DNA of 64,000 nucleotides from Modestobacter marinus. Lineage in GTDB: Bacteria; Actinomycetota; Actinomycetes; Mycobacteriales; Geodermatophilaceae. The stretch is taken from positions 1 to 64,000 of the forward strand of contig NZ_JABGCH010000009.1 in the NCBI RefSeq assembly GCF_019799945.1, given 5' to 3'. The position numbers and the translations under genes were made by a program. The notes under the pieces were generated by a model that did no database searches, had not been told where the DNA came from, and saw only the letters and a program-made list of their open reading frames with translations. Positions 17,544 to 26,098 of the stretch are shown one piece after another; positions within the stretch are counted from its first letter, which is position 1, and each line of letters opens with the position of its first letter.

Positions 17544-18407
17544 TCAGCGGCGGTCGGTGCCCCGCGTGGTGCCGTCGGTGTTGGTGTCGATCTGCTCCTT
17601 GCGCACCGTGTCGGTCACCTGCTGCTGCTCGGTGACCGTCTCGGTGTCCAGGCGGACGCGCTCGACCGGCACGGCCTCCTTGTCGACCACCGGGCGCTCG
17701 GCGTGCAGGACGACCTCGTGCTCCTCCTCGGAGATCGCCGGGCCGTCCAGCGCCGCGCCGACGTTGCCGTCGGTGATCGGCTCGCGCTCGATCCGGACCT
17801 CCTCGCGGGAGACCGGGACCGTCGTCGTCACGTCTTCGGTGACGACGTACTTGCGCAGCCGGGCGCGGCCCGCCTCGACCCGCTCGGTGCCGACGTTCAG
17901 CCGCTCCTCGGAGCGGGTCATGGCGTCGTCGGTGGTCGGGCCGGAGGTGTCGTGGCCGACGGTGCGACCCTCGAGGTCGTCACGGACGCCGTTGCCGTCC
18001 CGGTCGCGACCCAGGCCGGTGCCGGCCGCGAGGCCCTGGCCCGCGGTGCCGGTCGTCGTGTCGTAGCCGGCGGTGGTGTCGTAGCCGGCGGTGCCGTTGC
18101 CCACGCCGTAGTAGCGGTAGAGCTGCTCCTCCTGCTCGGGGGAGAGGTGGCCGTCGGCGTCGACGCGCGGGGCGTCCTTGACCTTGGCCTTCTGATACGG
18201 CACGCGCAGGGTGCCGTCGGCGATCTGCGCCTCGGCCAGCGGCACGAAGGTCTCCGAGGTGCCGAACAGGCCGGTGGAGACCGTTGCCCACTCCGGGCGG
18301 CCGGTCTGGTCGTCGAGGTAGACCTGGCCCACCTTGCCGAGCTTGTCGCCGTCGGTGTCGATGGCGTTGCTGCCGATGATGGTGTTGATGTCCTGCTGCG
18401 AGATCAT
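17544..18407 (-). CDS. PRC-barrel and DUF2382 domain stress-type protein
   Basis: A 287-residue soluble protein. Residues 1-85 form a PRC-barrel (IGSNAIDTDGDKLGKVGQVYLDD...FVPLAEAQ), a middle stretch holds GYDTTAGYDTT repeats and a DRDGNGVRDD calcium-loop-like segment, and residues about 165-270 are DUF2382 (SEERLNVGTERVEAGRARLRKYVVTEDVTTTVPVSREEV). Relatives are linked to desiccation, radiation and other stress in actinobacteria and Deinococcus, without a defined biochemical role. GGGAGGA precedes the ATG. A 15-base palindrome sits 89 bases upstream and may be an operator. Confidence 0.85.
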   Translation of the reverse strand: MISQQDINTIIGSNAIDTDGDKLGKVGQVYLDDQTGRPEWATVSTGLFGTSETFVPLAEAQIADGTLRVPYQKAKVKDAPRVDADGHLSPEQEEQLYRYYGVGNGTAGYDTTAGYDTTTGTAGQGLAAGTGLGRDRDGNGVRDDLEGRTVGHDTSGPTTDDAMTRSEERLNVGTERVEAGRARLRKYVVTEDVTTTVPVSREEVRIEREPITDGNVGAALDGPAISEEEHEVVLHAERPVVDKEAVPVERVRLDTETVTEQQQVTDTVRKEQIDTNTDGTTRGTDRR

Positions 18408-18495
18408 GGGCGTCCTCCCAGTAATGGTTCCGGTTGTCTCGGACGGCTGGGCCGAGCCCTGCCGGCCGTCCGCCGATCAGTTGAGTAGCCCCGCC

Positions 18496-18510
18496 GTTTA
18501 CGTTGTAAAC
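18496..18510. promoter_or_regulatory. Palindrome GTTTAC-GTT-GTAAAC, possible operator
   Basis: A perfect 6-bp dyad with a three-base centre in an A/T-rich island upstream of the PRC-barrel gene, in a region otherwise very GC-rich. It is positioned where a promoter or operator would lie. No regulator is assigned. Confidence 0.4.
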
Positions 18511-18554
18511 GCATCTGCGGGCCATTTCGGACGTCATGGGCGTCCTGGACGACC

Positions 18555-18590
18555 GACGGCGCCGCTCCGGTCTCCCGGAGCGGCGCCGTC
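18555..18590 (-). terminator. Second hairpin downstream of dctA
   Basis: Perfect 16-bp stem GACGGCGCCGCTCCGG (18555-18570) and its complement at 18575-18590, four-base loop. With the stem at 18609-18642 it makes a tandem pair after dctA. Confidence 0.65.
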
Positions 18591-18608
18591 TTCCTCACTC
18601 ACCCTGCC

Positions 18609-18642
18609 CACGCCGGGCCGTGATCACTCACGGCCCGGCGTG
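18609..18642 (-). terminator. First terminator hairpin downstream of dctA
   Basis: Perfect 15-bp stem CACGCCGGGCCGTGA (18609-18623) and its complement at 18628-18642, loop TCAC, starting five bases past the dctA stop codon. Confidence 0.75.
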
Positions 18643-18646
18643 CTCG

Positions 18647-20059
18647 TCAGTGCGAGAGCGCCGCCGCGCGCTGGGCGCTGCCGGCGTCCTGCTGGCCGGG
18701 TCCGGCGTTCGACGCCGACGCCGGCTCCTCGAGGTCGTGCGGGTCGAGCATCGTGGACTCGTCGAACGGCGCCCGACCGGAGAGCGCGGCCTCCAGCTGG
18801 GGACGGTCGAGCTCCTTGGTCCAGGTGGCGACCAGCACCGTGGCGACCGCGTTGCCGGCGAAGTTGGTCAGTGCCCGGGCCTCGGACATGAACCGGTCGA
18901 TGCCGACGATGAAGCCGACGCCGTCCAGGAGCTCCGGCTTGTGGGCGGCGAGCCCGCCGGCCAGCGTGGCCAGGCCGGCGCCGGTGACCCCGGCCGCGCC
19001 CTTCGAGGCGATGATCATGAAGGCCAGCAGGCCGATCTGCTCCCCGAGGGACAGCGGGTCGCCGAGGGCCTCGGCGATGAACAGCGAGGCCATGGTCAGG
19101 TAGATCGCCGTCCCGTCCAGGTTGAACGAGTACCCGGTGGGCACCACGATGCCGGCCACCGGCTTGCTCACCCCGGCGTGCTCCATCTTCGCGATCAGCC
19201 GCGGCAGCGCGGTCTCGGAGGAGGAGGTGGAGACGATGAGCAGGAACTCCCGGCCCAGGTAGCGCAGCAGGCTGAGGACGTTGACGCCGGACACCACCCG
19301 CAGCAGCAGGCCGAGGACGACGAAGACGAAGACGATGCAGGTGGCGTAGAAGCCCAGCATGATGATCGCCAGGCTCTTGAGCGCGTCCATGCCGGTCTCG
19401 CCGACGACCGCCGCGATCGCCCCGAAGGCGCCGATCGGGGCCACCCACATGACCATGGCGAGAATCCGGAAGACCAGCTTCTGGAGGTGGCCGATGCCGC
19501 GCAGGATCGGCTCACCCGCGCGGCCCATCGCCTGCAGCGCGAACCCGACCAGCAGCGCGACGAGCAGGGCCTGCAGCACCGATCCGTCGGTGAGGGCGGA
19601 GAGCAGCGTGGTCGGGATGAGGCCGAGGACGAAGTCGGTGGTGCCGCCGCTCTCCTCGGCGGTCGAGGCGAGCTCCGCGCCGCGGCCGGCCAGCGACTCG
19701 TTGAGCTGCAGGCCCTCCCCGGGGTGCAGGACGTTGCCGACCACGAGGCCGATGGCCAGCGCGACGGTGGACATCAGCAGGAAATAGGCCAGTGCCAGCC
19801 CGCCGACCCGGCCGACCTTGGACGCCTGCCGGATCGAGCCGATGCCCAGCACGATCGTGCAGAAGATGACCGGCGCGATCAGCATCTTGATCAGCCCGAC
19901 GAACGCGGTGCCGATCCACTTCAGCCCGGTGGCGAACTCGGGGAAGGCGAAGCCGACCGCGATGCCGAGGGCGACGGCGGCGATGACGGCGAGGTAGAGC
20001 CAGTGCGTGCGGTCCCGCCGCTCAGCGCGGGGGCTGGCGGCTTCGGTGCCTGTGGCCAT
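18647..20059 (-). CDS. dctA: C4-dicarboxylate:cation symporter (DAACS family)
   Basis: A 470-residue inner membrane carrier importing C4-dicarboxylates such as succinate, fumarate and malate with Na+ or H+. Features include multiple hydrophobic helices, the serine-rich reentrant loop STSSSETALPRLI (about 276-288), GYSFNLDGTAIYLTMASLFIAEA, SKGAAGVTGAGLATLAG, and GVGFIVGIDRFMSEARALTNFAGNAVAT, all hallmark DctA/GltP motifs. The ATG at 20059 has AGGAG seven bases before it; longer frames upstream run into the kinase. It is divergent from the adjacent DcuS-like sensor kinase, which very likely controls it. Two tandem hairpins end the transcript. Confidence 0.92.
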   Translation of the reverse strand: MATGTEAASPRAERRDRTHWLYLAVIAAVALGIAVGFAFPEFATGLKWIGTAFVGLIKMLIAPVIFCTIVLGIGSIRQASKVGRVGGLALAYFLLMSTVALAIGLVVGNVLHPGEGLQLNESLAGRGAELASTAEESGGTTDFVLGLIPTTLLSALTDGSVLQALLVALLVGFALQAMGRAGEPILRGIGHLQKLVFRILAMVMWVAPIGAFGAIAAVVGETGMDALKSLAIIMLGFYATCIVFVFVVLGLLLRVVSGVNVLSLLRYLGREFLLIVSTSSSETALPRLIAKMEHAGVSKPVAGIVVPTGYSFNLDGTAIYLTMASLFIAEALGDPLSLGEQIGLLAFMIIASKGAAGVTGAGLATLAGGLAAHKPELLDGVGFIVGIDRFMSEARALTNFAGNAVATVLVATWTKELDRPQLEAALSGRAPFDESTMLDPHDLEEPASASNAGPGQQDAGSAQRAAALSH

Positions 20060-20206
20060 GTCTGCTCCTGTGGAGTCGGCCGGGGGTGCGCGGGCCCCGG
20101 AGAGGTGGTGCGGCGAACTCTCCGGGAGCGGGTGACGGGGGTCACGCATTTGTTCATTACGTTCACCGGGACCGCTGCAGCCCAGGTGGGGCGGGACACT
20201 CGACGG

Positions 20207-21838
20207 GTGCCGAAGCGCGGGTCGTCGTCCGTCCGCGGCCGCCGGGACCCCAGCCTGGCCCGCCGGTTGTTGCTGCTGCAGGCGCTGGTCGTCGCCGTCG
20301 TGGTGCTGACCTCCGCCGTCGTCGCCTGGATCGACGCCCGGCAGGCGGTCCGCGAGCAGGCGGAGGCGCGGGCGACGGCGGTGGTCGAGGCGCTGCGCGC
20401 CTCGCCACTGGTCCTCGACGCGGTCGGGGGGCCCGACCCGACGGCGGTGCTGCAGCCCTACGTGGAGCGGGTGCGCGCCGGCGCGGGCGTCGCCTTCATC
20501 ACCGTCATGGCCCCCGACCGCACCCGGTACACCCACCCCGACCCGGCGCAGATCGGCCGGCCGTTCCTCGGCACCGTCGCGCCCGCCCTGGCCGGCCGCA
20601 CCTTCACCGAGACCTACACCGGCACGCTCGGCCCGTCGGTGCGGGCCACCGGCCCCGTGGTCGGCCCCGACGGCGACGTCGTCGCGCTGATCTCCGCCGG
20701 CATCACGGTCGACCGGATCGGGAGCGACCTCACCCGCGCGCTCCCCGGCGTCGTGGGCACCGCGCTGGCCGCCCTGGCCGTCGGGGCGGCCGGCAGCTGG
20801 GCGCTGTCCCGCCGGCTGCGGCGCCAGACCCACGACCTGTCCGCACGGGAGATCGGCCGGGTGCTGGAGTACCACGAGGCGGTGCTGCACGCGGTCCGCG
20901 AGGGCCTCCTGCTCGTCGACGGGGAGCGCCGGGTGCAGCTGGCCAACGACGAGGCGCGCCGGCTGCTCGCGCTCGACGACGACCCCACCGGCCGCCGGGT
21001 CGAGGACCTCGGGCTGCCCGCCGAGCTCACCGAGCTGCTCCTCGGCCAGGCGCCGGCCGTCGACGAGGTGCACGTCACCGGCACCCGCGTGCTGGTGGTC
21101 AACCAGGCCGCCACGCGCCCGGGCGGCCGCCGCGCGGGCACCGTGGTCACCCTGCGGGACCACACCGACCTGCAGGCGCTCACCGGTGAGCTGGACAGCG
21201 TGCGGGCCTTCGCCGAGTCACTGCGCGCCCAGGCGCACGAGGCCGCCAACCGGCTGCACACGACCGTCTCCCTCGTGGAGCTCGGGCGCACCGGTGAGGC
21301 CGTGGAGTTCGCCACCGCGCAGCTGGAGAGCGCCCAGCGGCTCACCGACCGGGTCGTCGCAGCGGTGGAGGAGCCGGTGCTCGCGGCCCTGCTGCTCGGC
21401 AAGGCCGCGGCGGCGCACGAGCGCGGCGTGCAGCTCGAGATCGACCCGATCACCTCAGTCGGGGCCACCGGGTTGCCGGCCGGCGACATGGTCACCATCC
21501 TCGGCAACCTCGTGGACAACGGCGTCGACGCGGCTCTCGCCGGGAACCCGCCGCGGGAGGTACAGGTCGCCGTGTGGACCGAAGGGAACCGGCTGGAGAT
21601 CCGGGTCGAGGACACCGGGCCGGGCATCCCCGAGGAGCACCTGGCGCACGTCTTCCAGCGCGGGTGGACGACGAAGGAGTCGACCGCCGCCCCGGCGGGT
21701 CTCGGGCGCGGGCTGGGGCTCGCCCTCGTGGCGCAGGCGGTGCGCCGGCTGGGCGGCACCCTCGCCGTCCGGCCGGGTGCCGGCGCGGTCTTCGAGGTGT
21801 CGCTGCCGCTGCGGACCCCCGCGGAGCTGGCCCGGTGA
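20207..21838 (+). CDS. DcuS/CitA-family sensor histidine kinase
   Basis: A 543-residue membrane kinase: TM1 at about 18-40, an extracytoplasmic PDC/Cache-like sensor (VERVRAGAGVAFITVMAPDRTRYTHPDP, split around residues 83-112), TM2 near 182-203, a PAS-like region (VREGLLLVDGERRVQLANDEARRLL), an H-region AQAHEAANRLHTTVSLVEL lacking the classical HExxN spacing but typical of the CitA group, and an ATPase with NLVDNGVDAAL, EDTGPGIPEEHL and GRGLGLALV. Family members sense citrate or C4-dicarboxylates. The GTG at 20207 is chosen because it directly precedes the first hydrophobic segment. It overlaps the response regulator by GTGA. Confidence 0.87.
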   Translation: MPKRGSSSVRGRRDPSLARRLLLLQALVVAVVVLTSAVVAWIDARQAVREQAEARATAVVEALRASPLVLDAVGGPDPTAVLQPYVERVRAGAGVAFITVMAPDRTRYTHPDPAQIGRPFLGTVAPALAGRTFTETYTGTLGPSVRATGPVVGPDGDVVALISAGITVDRIGSDLTRALPGVVGTALAALAVGAAGSWALSRRLRRQTHDLSAREIGRVLEYHEAVLHAVREGLLLVDGERRVQLANDEARRLLALDDDPTGRRVEDLGLPAELTELLLGQAPAVDEVHVTGTRVLVVNQAATRPGGRRAGTVVTLRDHTDLQALTGELDSVRAFAESLRAQAHEAANRLHTTVSLVELGRTGEAVEFATAQLESAQRLTDRVVAAVEEPVLAALLLGKAAAAHERGVQLEIDPITSVGATGLPAGDMVTILGNLVDNGVDAALAGNPPREVQVAVWTEGNRLEIRVEDTGPGIPEEHLAHVFQRGWTTKESTAAPAGLGRGLGLALVAQAVRRLGGTLAVRPGAGAVFEVSLPLRTPAELAR

Positions 21839-22506
21839 CGATCGCGGTGCTCGTGGTGGAGGACGAGCCGGTGGCCGCCGAGGCGCACCGCGCCTACGTC
21901 GACCGCACGCCGGGTTTCGTCACCGCGGCCGTGGCCGGCACCGGCGCGCTCGCGCTGGACGCGCTGGCCCGGGTGCCGGTCGACCTGGTGCTGCTGGACA
22001 TGAACCTGCCCGACACGCATGGGCTGGACCTGTGCCGGCGGATCCGCGGCGCGGGCGCCGACGTCGACGTGCTGGCGGTGACCTCGGCGCGGGAGCTCGC
22101 CACCGTGCGGGCGGCCGCGGCGCAGGGCGTCGTCGGCTACCTGCTCAAGCCGTTCACCTACCCGGCGCTGCGCGACCGGCTGGCCGCCTACGCCGAGTAC
22201 CGCGACCGGCTGCGCGGGGGAGGGGAGGTGGCCGGGCAGGACGACGTCGACCGGGCGCTCGGCTCGGCCCGCCCGTCCCGGTCGGCCCCGCTGCCCAAGG
22301 GGATGGGCCGGGAGACGCTGGACACGGTGGTGGCCACGCTGCGCGGCGCGCAGGGGCTGTCCGCGGCCGAGCTCGCCGCGGCGATCGGCGTCTCCCGGAT
22401 CACCGCGCGCCGGTACCTGGAGTACCTCGCCGACGGCGGGCTCGCCGACCGGGTGCCGCGCTACGGCGGTGCGGGCCGGCCGGAGCACGAGTACCGCTGG
22501 CGCTGA
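21835..22506 (+). CDS. DcuR/CitB-family response regulator
   Basis: A 223-residue regulator. The receiver domain (1-120) shows VVEDEP, the phosphoacceptor in VLLDMNLPDTHG, TSA and KPF. The C-terminal winged-helix (about 150-223) has GLSAAELAAAIGVSRITARRYLEYLADGG, the DNA-binding segment of the CitB/DcuR group. Its start overlaps the kinase stop, so the pair is translationally coupled. Context predicts control of the divergent dctA in response to dicarboxylates. Confidence 0.9.
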   Translation: MTIAVLVVEDEPVAAEAHRAYVDRTPGFVTAAVAGTGALALDALARVPVDLVLLDMNLPDTHGLDLCRRIRGAGADVDVLAVTSARELATVRAAAAQGVVGYLLKPFTYPALRDRLAAYAEYRDRLRGGGEVAGQDDVDRALGSARPSRSAPLPKGMGRETLDTVVATLRGAQGLSAAELAAAIGVSRITARRYLEYLADGGLADRVPRYGGAGRPEHEYRWR

Positions 22507-22538
22507 GCGCCGCCGCGGCCGTGCTCCGGGTCGGCCGG

Positions 22539-23321
22539 TCAGGAGTGGTCGCCGTGCCGGCCGAGGGACTCCACGGGGGTCGCGCCGGGGCGGGTCCACT
22601 GCGGCACGGGGCGGCTGGTCGGGCCCCAGGTGGCGCTCCCGTCGGCGTCCGTGCGCCAGTACCAGCACGCGTCGCGCCCCGCCGGCCAGCCCTCGGGCTT
22701 GTCCTCCCACGCCTCACCGCGCCCGTAGGGCGTCATGTCGAGCAGGGCGAACGACCCGTTGGCCGGCTCGATGCCCCGGCCCGTCGTGGAGTAGGTGAGG
22801 AACGTGCGGTCGCCGTCCCGCAGGAAGCAGGTGAGGTACCCCATCTCGCCGCCGACCGGCTCCTCGACACCGCGCACCGAGTACCAGGGCTGGGTGTAGC
22901 CCATGAACTCGACGAAGGAGGCCACCTCGTCCCACCGGCCGGTGGTCAGGACGGCGAAGGCGACGCCGCGGGCGTTGAGGTAGACGGTGTCCTTCATGTG
23001 CCAGGCAGCGTCGGTGCAGCCCTCGCACTGCCCCTGGTGGGGCGCGCCGTCGTACCACATGTGCTTGTAGACCACGAGCTCGTCGCGGCCCTGGAACAGG
23101 TCCAGGAACGGGACCGGGCCGTCGGGTCCGACGACCTGGACCGACCCGTCGAACTCCACCATCGGCAGCCGGCGGCGGGCCGCGGCGAGGGCGTCGCCCT
23201 CGTGGGTGTGTGCCTTCTCGCGGAGCAGGAGCTCGTTCCGGGCGGCCTGCCAGGTGGCCAGGTCGACGACGGGCGGGCGGCCGGGCGGCGCGGTGGCCGG
23301 GTTCCTCGGCGTGGTCGTCAT
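22539..23321 (-). CDS. DUF899 family thioredoxin-like protein
   Basis: A 260-residue cytoplasmic protein of the DUF899 family: VDLATWQAARNELLLREKAHTHEGDALAAARRRLPMVE, YKHMWYDGAPHQGQCEGCTDAAWHMKD (a CxxC within the thioredoxin-like fold, about 90-115), AVLTTGRWDEVASFVEFMG and GEMGYLTCFLRDG. The function of the family is unproven; a redox role is often guessed from the fold. GAGGA lies before the ATG at 23321. The C-terminus carries a WYWRTDADG segment typical of longer members. Confidence 0.85.
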   Translation of the reverse strand: MTTTPRNPATAPPGRPPVVDLATWQAARNELLLREKAHTHEGDALAAARRRLPMVEFDGSVQVVGPDGPVPFLDLFQGRDELVVYKHMWYDGAPHQGQCEGCTDAAWHMKDTVYLNARGVAFAVLTTGRWDEVASFVEFMGYTQPWYSVRGVEEPVGGEMGYLTCFLRDGDRTFLTYSTTGRGIEPANGSFALLDMTPYGRGEAWEDKPEGWPAGRDACWYWRTDADGSATWGPTSRPVPQWTRPGATPVESLGRHGDHS

Positions 23322-23425
23322 GGCGTCCTCCGTGGGATCTCGAGCCGGGCGGCGTCGTCCGACGTCCTGCGACACCAGACAGGACCCGTGATCCGGCCGG
23401 AACTCATCGCGGCGGGGCCGGCTCC

Positions 23426-24220
23426 TCAGAGGTCGGCGACGGCGCCGTCGGAGTTCTGTGCCTCGTGCAGCACCCGCTCCAGCCGGTCGAGCAGGTTCTC
23501 CAGCGACTCCTCGAACTCCGCCGCCGACTTGTCCTGGCCGAGCAGCGGCTCGGTGCGGGTCAGGTGCGGATAGGCGCTGAGGTCGGTGCGCCGCCGGGCG
23601 CCGGGGTCGCCCTCCGGCTGGTCGAGCAGGCTTACCTGGGCGCCGATCTGGGTGACCTCGAGCAGCAGGTGCCCGAGCAGGAAGCTGGAGTAGGCGCGGT
23701 AGGCGGCGACCGCGGCCTGGTCGGAGAACCCGGCCCCGGACAGGGTGCCGAGGAAGGACTCGACCATCCGCAGGCTGCGCAGCGGCGGGCGGACCCAGGG
23801 CGCGGCGGGCGGGCGGCTGGCGATCAGCGGGAACACCGACGGGTGGGCCAGCGCGATCCGGCGCACGCCGTGGCCGAGGCGCATCAGGTAGTCCTGCCAG
23901 CCGGCGTGGTCGTCGAGGAAGATGTCGTCGCCGTCCTCGGCGTCGAACAGCGTCTCGACGACGGCGTCGACCACCCCGTCGAGCAGGTCCTCCCGGCCCG
24001 GGACGTAGCGGTAGAGGGCCATCGCCTCCACGCCGAGCGAGGACCCGAGACGCCGCATGGTCAGCGCGGCCAGCCCGTGCGCGTCGATGAAGTCGATGGC
24101 GGCCTGCACGATCCGCTGCCGGTCCAGGCCACCAGGTCGGGTCAGCTGGGCAGCCGCCTCGCCACCCTCCTGGACGGCGATCAGGTCAGGGTCGCGTGCG
24201 TCGTCGCTGGTCGTCGCCAC
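23426..24220 (-). CDS. TetR-family transcriptional regulator
   Basis: A 264-residue repressor-type protein. The helix-turn-helix is at about 33-75 (RQRIVQAAIDFIDAHGLAALTMRRLGSSLGV, then ALYRYVPGREDLLDGVVD), and the rest is the TetR C-terminal ligand domain (TetR_C_1-like: PSVFPLIASRP, ESFLGTLSGAGFSDQAAVAAYRAYSSFLLGHLL). The GTG at 24220 has GGGAGAG five bases upstream. No target is evident; it is divergent from the ferritin-like gene and may act on that intergenic region. Confidence 0.88.
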   Translation of the reverse strand: MATTSDDARDPDLIAVQEGGEAAAQLTRPGGLDRQRIVQAAIDFIDAHGLAALTMRRLGSSLGVEAMALYRYVPGREDLLDGVVDAVVETLFDAEDGDDIFLDDHAGWQDYLMRLGHGVRRIALAHPSVFPLIASRPPAAPWVRPPLRSLRMVESFLGTLSGAGFSDQAAVAAYRAYSSFLLGHLLLEVTQIGAQVSLLDQPEGDPGARRRTDLSAYPHLTRTEPLLGQDKSAAEFEESLENLLDRLERVLHEAQNSDGAVADL

Positions 24221-24418
24221 TGGTTCTCTCCCTGCAGGTCGTCCCATGGTCCGCGCCGGCCCGCTGTCGGCGCGGGGTCCGGGTGGGGGCGTACCCCGTC
24301 GGGGGCAGGTACGCGTGACGGGGCTCACCGCTAGCCGGAGTGCTTGCTCTAGTTAGCGCACGGGGTGGACGGGGCAAGGCAGGGGAGACAGGTCATCCGC
24401 CGATCCGAGGAGTTCCTC

Positions 24419-25402
24419 GTGCCCGACACCACCGCCCTGATCACCCAGCTCCGCGCGCTGCTGATGCTGACCCAGACCGAGGAGCAGATCGCCCGGATCC
24501 GGGTCGCCCAGGCCCGCACCGACGCGGTCCGCCGGGAGCTCGAGCAGAACGCCCACCACGCCGCCGAGCGCACCACCGCCATCGCCGAGCAGCTGCGCGC
24601 CCTCGGCGGGGTGGCCGACGTCGTCACCCCGGCCGTCGGCCGGATCGCCGCCCTCGTCAAGAGCACGGTCGAGCAGGCCGGCCCGATCGACGAGGCGCTG
24701 CTGGGCGACCTGCAGCTGGAGCACCAGCTGTTCGACCGGGCCACCTACCTGAAGGTCCTGGCGCAGGTCGCGAAGGAGCCGGAGGTGGAGCGGCTCGCCG
24801 AGCGGCTGATCACCGCGCACAGCGCCACCGTGGAGTGGCTGGCCGTCGTCCTCGCCGAGGAGGCCCTGGGCGGGCCGGCCGCGCTGCGGCCCACGCCGTT
24901 CCAGCGGGTCGCCGTCGGTGCGGCGCGGCTGGCCAACCTCCCCGTCCGGTTCGCCGCGAACACGGTCAACCGGGCGATGGACACCGCCCAGCACGCGGGC
25001 GAGCAGACCGGCGGGACGTTCACGACCGTGGTCGACGACGTCCGGCACCGGGCGGGCGCGCTCACGGGTGCGGTCCGCGAGACGGTGAACGTCGGCCGGA
25101 TCACGTCGCTGCGCCGCGCCGAGGAGATCGCACGGCAGGAGGGCAACGACACCACGGCTGAGGCCGTCGCCGCGACCCGCCGGGAGCTCGGCGACCTGAC
25201 CGCCGACGAGCTGCCCATCAAGGGCTACGACTCGATGAGCACCGCTCAGATCGCCACGGCGGTCGAGGACGTCACCGAGCCGGAGGACCTGGACATGCTG
25301 ATCCGGTACGAGGAGACGCACAAGGCGCGGTCGAGCGCCGTCAGCGCCATCCAGACCCGGCTGGCCGCGCTCGCGAAGGAAGCGGTCGGCATCGACAGCT
25401 GA
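24419..25402 (+). CDS. Ferritin-like domain protein
   Basis: A 327-residue protein. Its first 150 residues are predicted all-helical, with ferritin-like features (LITQLRALLMLTQTEEQIARIRVAQ, QLEHQLFDRATYLKVLAQVAKEPEVERLAERLITAHSATVEWL, split over residues ~100-142) as seen in YciE/DUF892-like proteins; clear paired ExxH motifs are partly conserved. The C-terminal half is helical, amphipathic and of unknown function (FAANTVNRAMDTAQHAGEQTG). The GTG at 24419 follows GAGGAG. The gene is transcribed away from the TetR regulator. Confidence 0.65.
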   Translation: MPDTTALITQLRALLMLTQTEEQIARIRVAQARTDAVRRELEQNAHHAAERTTAIAEQLRALGGVADVVTPAVGRIAALVKSTVEQAGPIDEALLGDLQLEHQLFDRATYLKVLAQVAKEPEVERLAERLITAHSATVEWLAVVLAEEALGGPAALRPTPFQRVAVGAARLANLPVRFAANTVNRAMDTAQHAGEQTGGTFTTVVDDVRHRAGALTGAVRETVNVGRITSLRRAEEIARQEGNDTTAEAVAATRRELGDLTADELPIKGYDSMSTAQIATAVEDVTEPEDLDMLIRYEETHKARSSAVSAIQTRLAALAKEAVGIDS

Positions 25403-25515
25403 CCGCGGCGCCCGGTCGCGGGGCCCGCACGCACCGCCAGGACCGACCGCGCCCGGGGACGAGAGGTGGATCACGAACTGGTTGCGAGCGCGATCACCGG
25501 GCAAGGGTGTCTCTC

Positions 25516-25971
25516 ATGAGCACAGTTCCCGAGGTCGCCATCACCCCCGAGGTGCTGGAGGGCGAGTTCTCGCTCGTGACCGCCGTGACCCGGCTGGACT
25601 TCCTCAGCCGCCGAGACAACGTCGTCATCGACAAGCCCGTGGACTCCGTCGAAGACGACGACTGGATGAGCCTCCGCAGCATGGGCACCTCCCTGGACGC
25701 CGAGGAGGCACTGGAGCTGCTGGCACTGGGCGAGGTCGTGGCGCGGAAGGCGCACGGCGGCCGGAACCTCGGCATCTGGGCGGCGCTGCGCGGCGGGTGT
25801 GACTGGAGCCGGATCGCCGCGGCGCTGGACACCACCCCCGCGCAGGCGTGGGACGAGTACGCGGCGTGGCTGGACGCGCAGGTCGAGGCCCGCGCCGCTG
25901 GGTACCCCGACGCGCTCGACGCCGCCACGGTCACGGTCGCTCGGGAGCGTGCCGGCCGCCGTCCCGAATAG
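25516..25971 (+). CDS. Conserved hypothetical protein
   Basis: A 151-residue soluble protein with no recognised catalytic motif. The C-terminal half (ARKAHGGRNLGIWAALRGGCDWSRIAAALDTTPAQAWDEY, residues ~82-120) reads like a helix-turn-helix-style segment found in several actinobacterial proteins, so weak DNA binding is possible. An AAGGG motif lies about eight bases before the ATG. A strong terminator hairpin follows. Confidence 0.65.
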   Translation: MSTVPEVAITPEVLEGEFSLVTAVTRLDFLSRRDNVVIDKPVDSVEDDDWMSLRSMGTSLDAEEALELLALGEVVARKAHGGRNLGIWAALRGGCDWSRIAAALDTTPAQAWDEYAAWLDAQVEARAAGYPDALDAATVTVARERAGRRPE

Positions 25972-25987
25972 CCCGCACCGTTCGACC

Positions 25988-26022
25988 GGCCGCCGCCGGG
26001 AGCGCCGCTCCCGGCGGCGGCC
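25988..26022 (+). terminator. Terminator hairpin
   Basis: Perfect 16-bp stem GGCCGCCGCCGGGAGC (25988-26003) and its complement at 26007-26022, loop GCC, 16 bases after the preceding stop codon. Confidence 0.8.
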
Positions 26023-26098
26023 GCGCGTCCGGGGCGCGACCGGCGGAACCCCGGCGTAGGTGGTCTGATGAGACCACTCGACGGCGAGGAGGCCTGAC

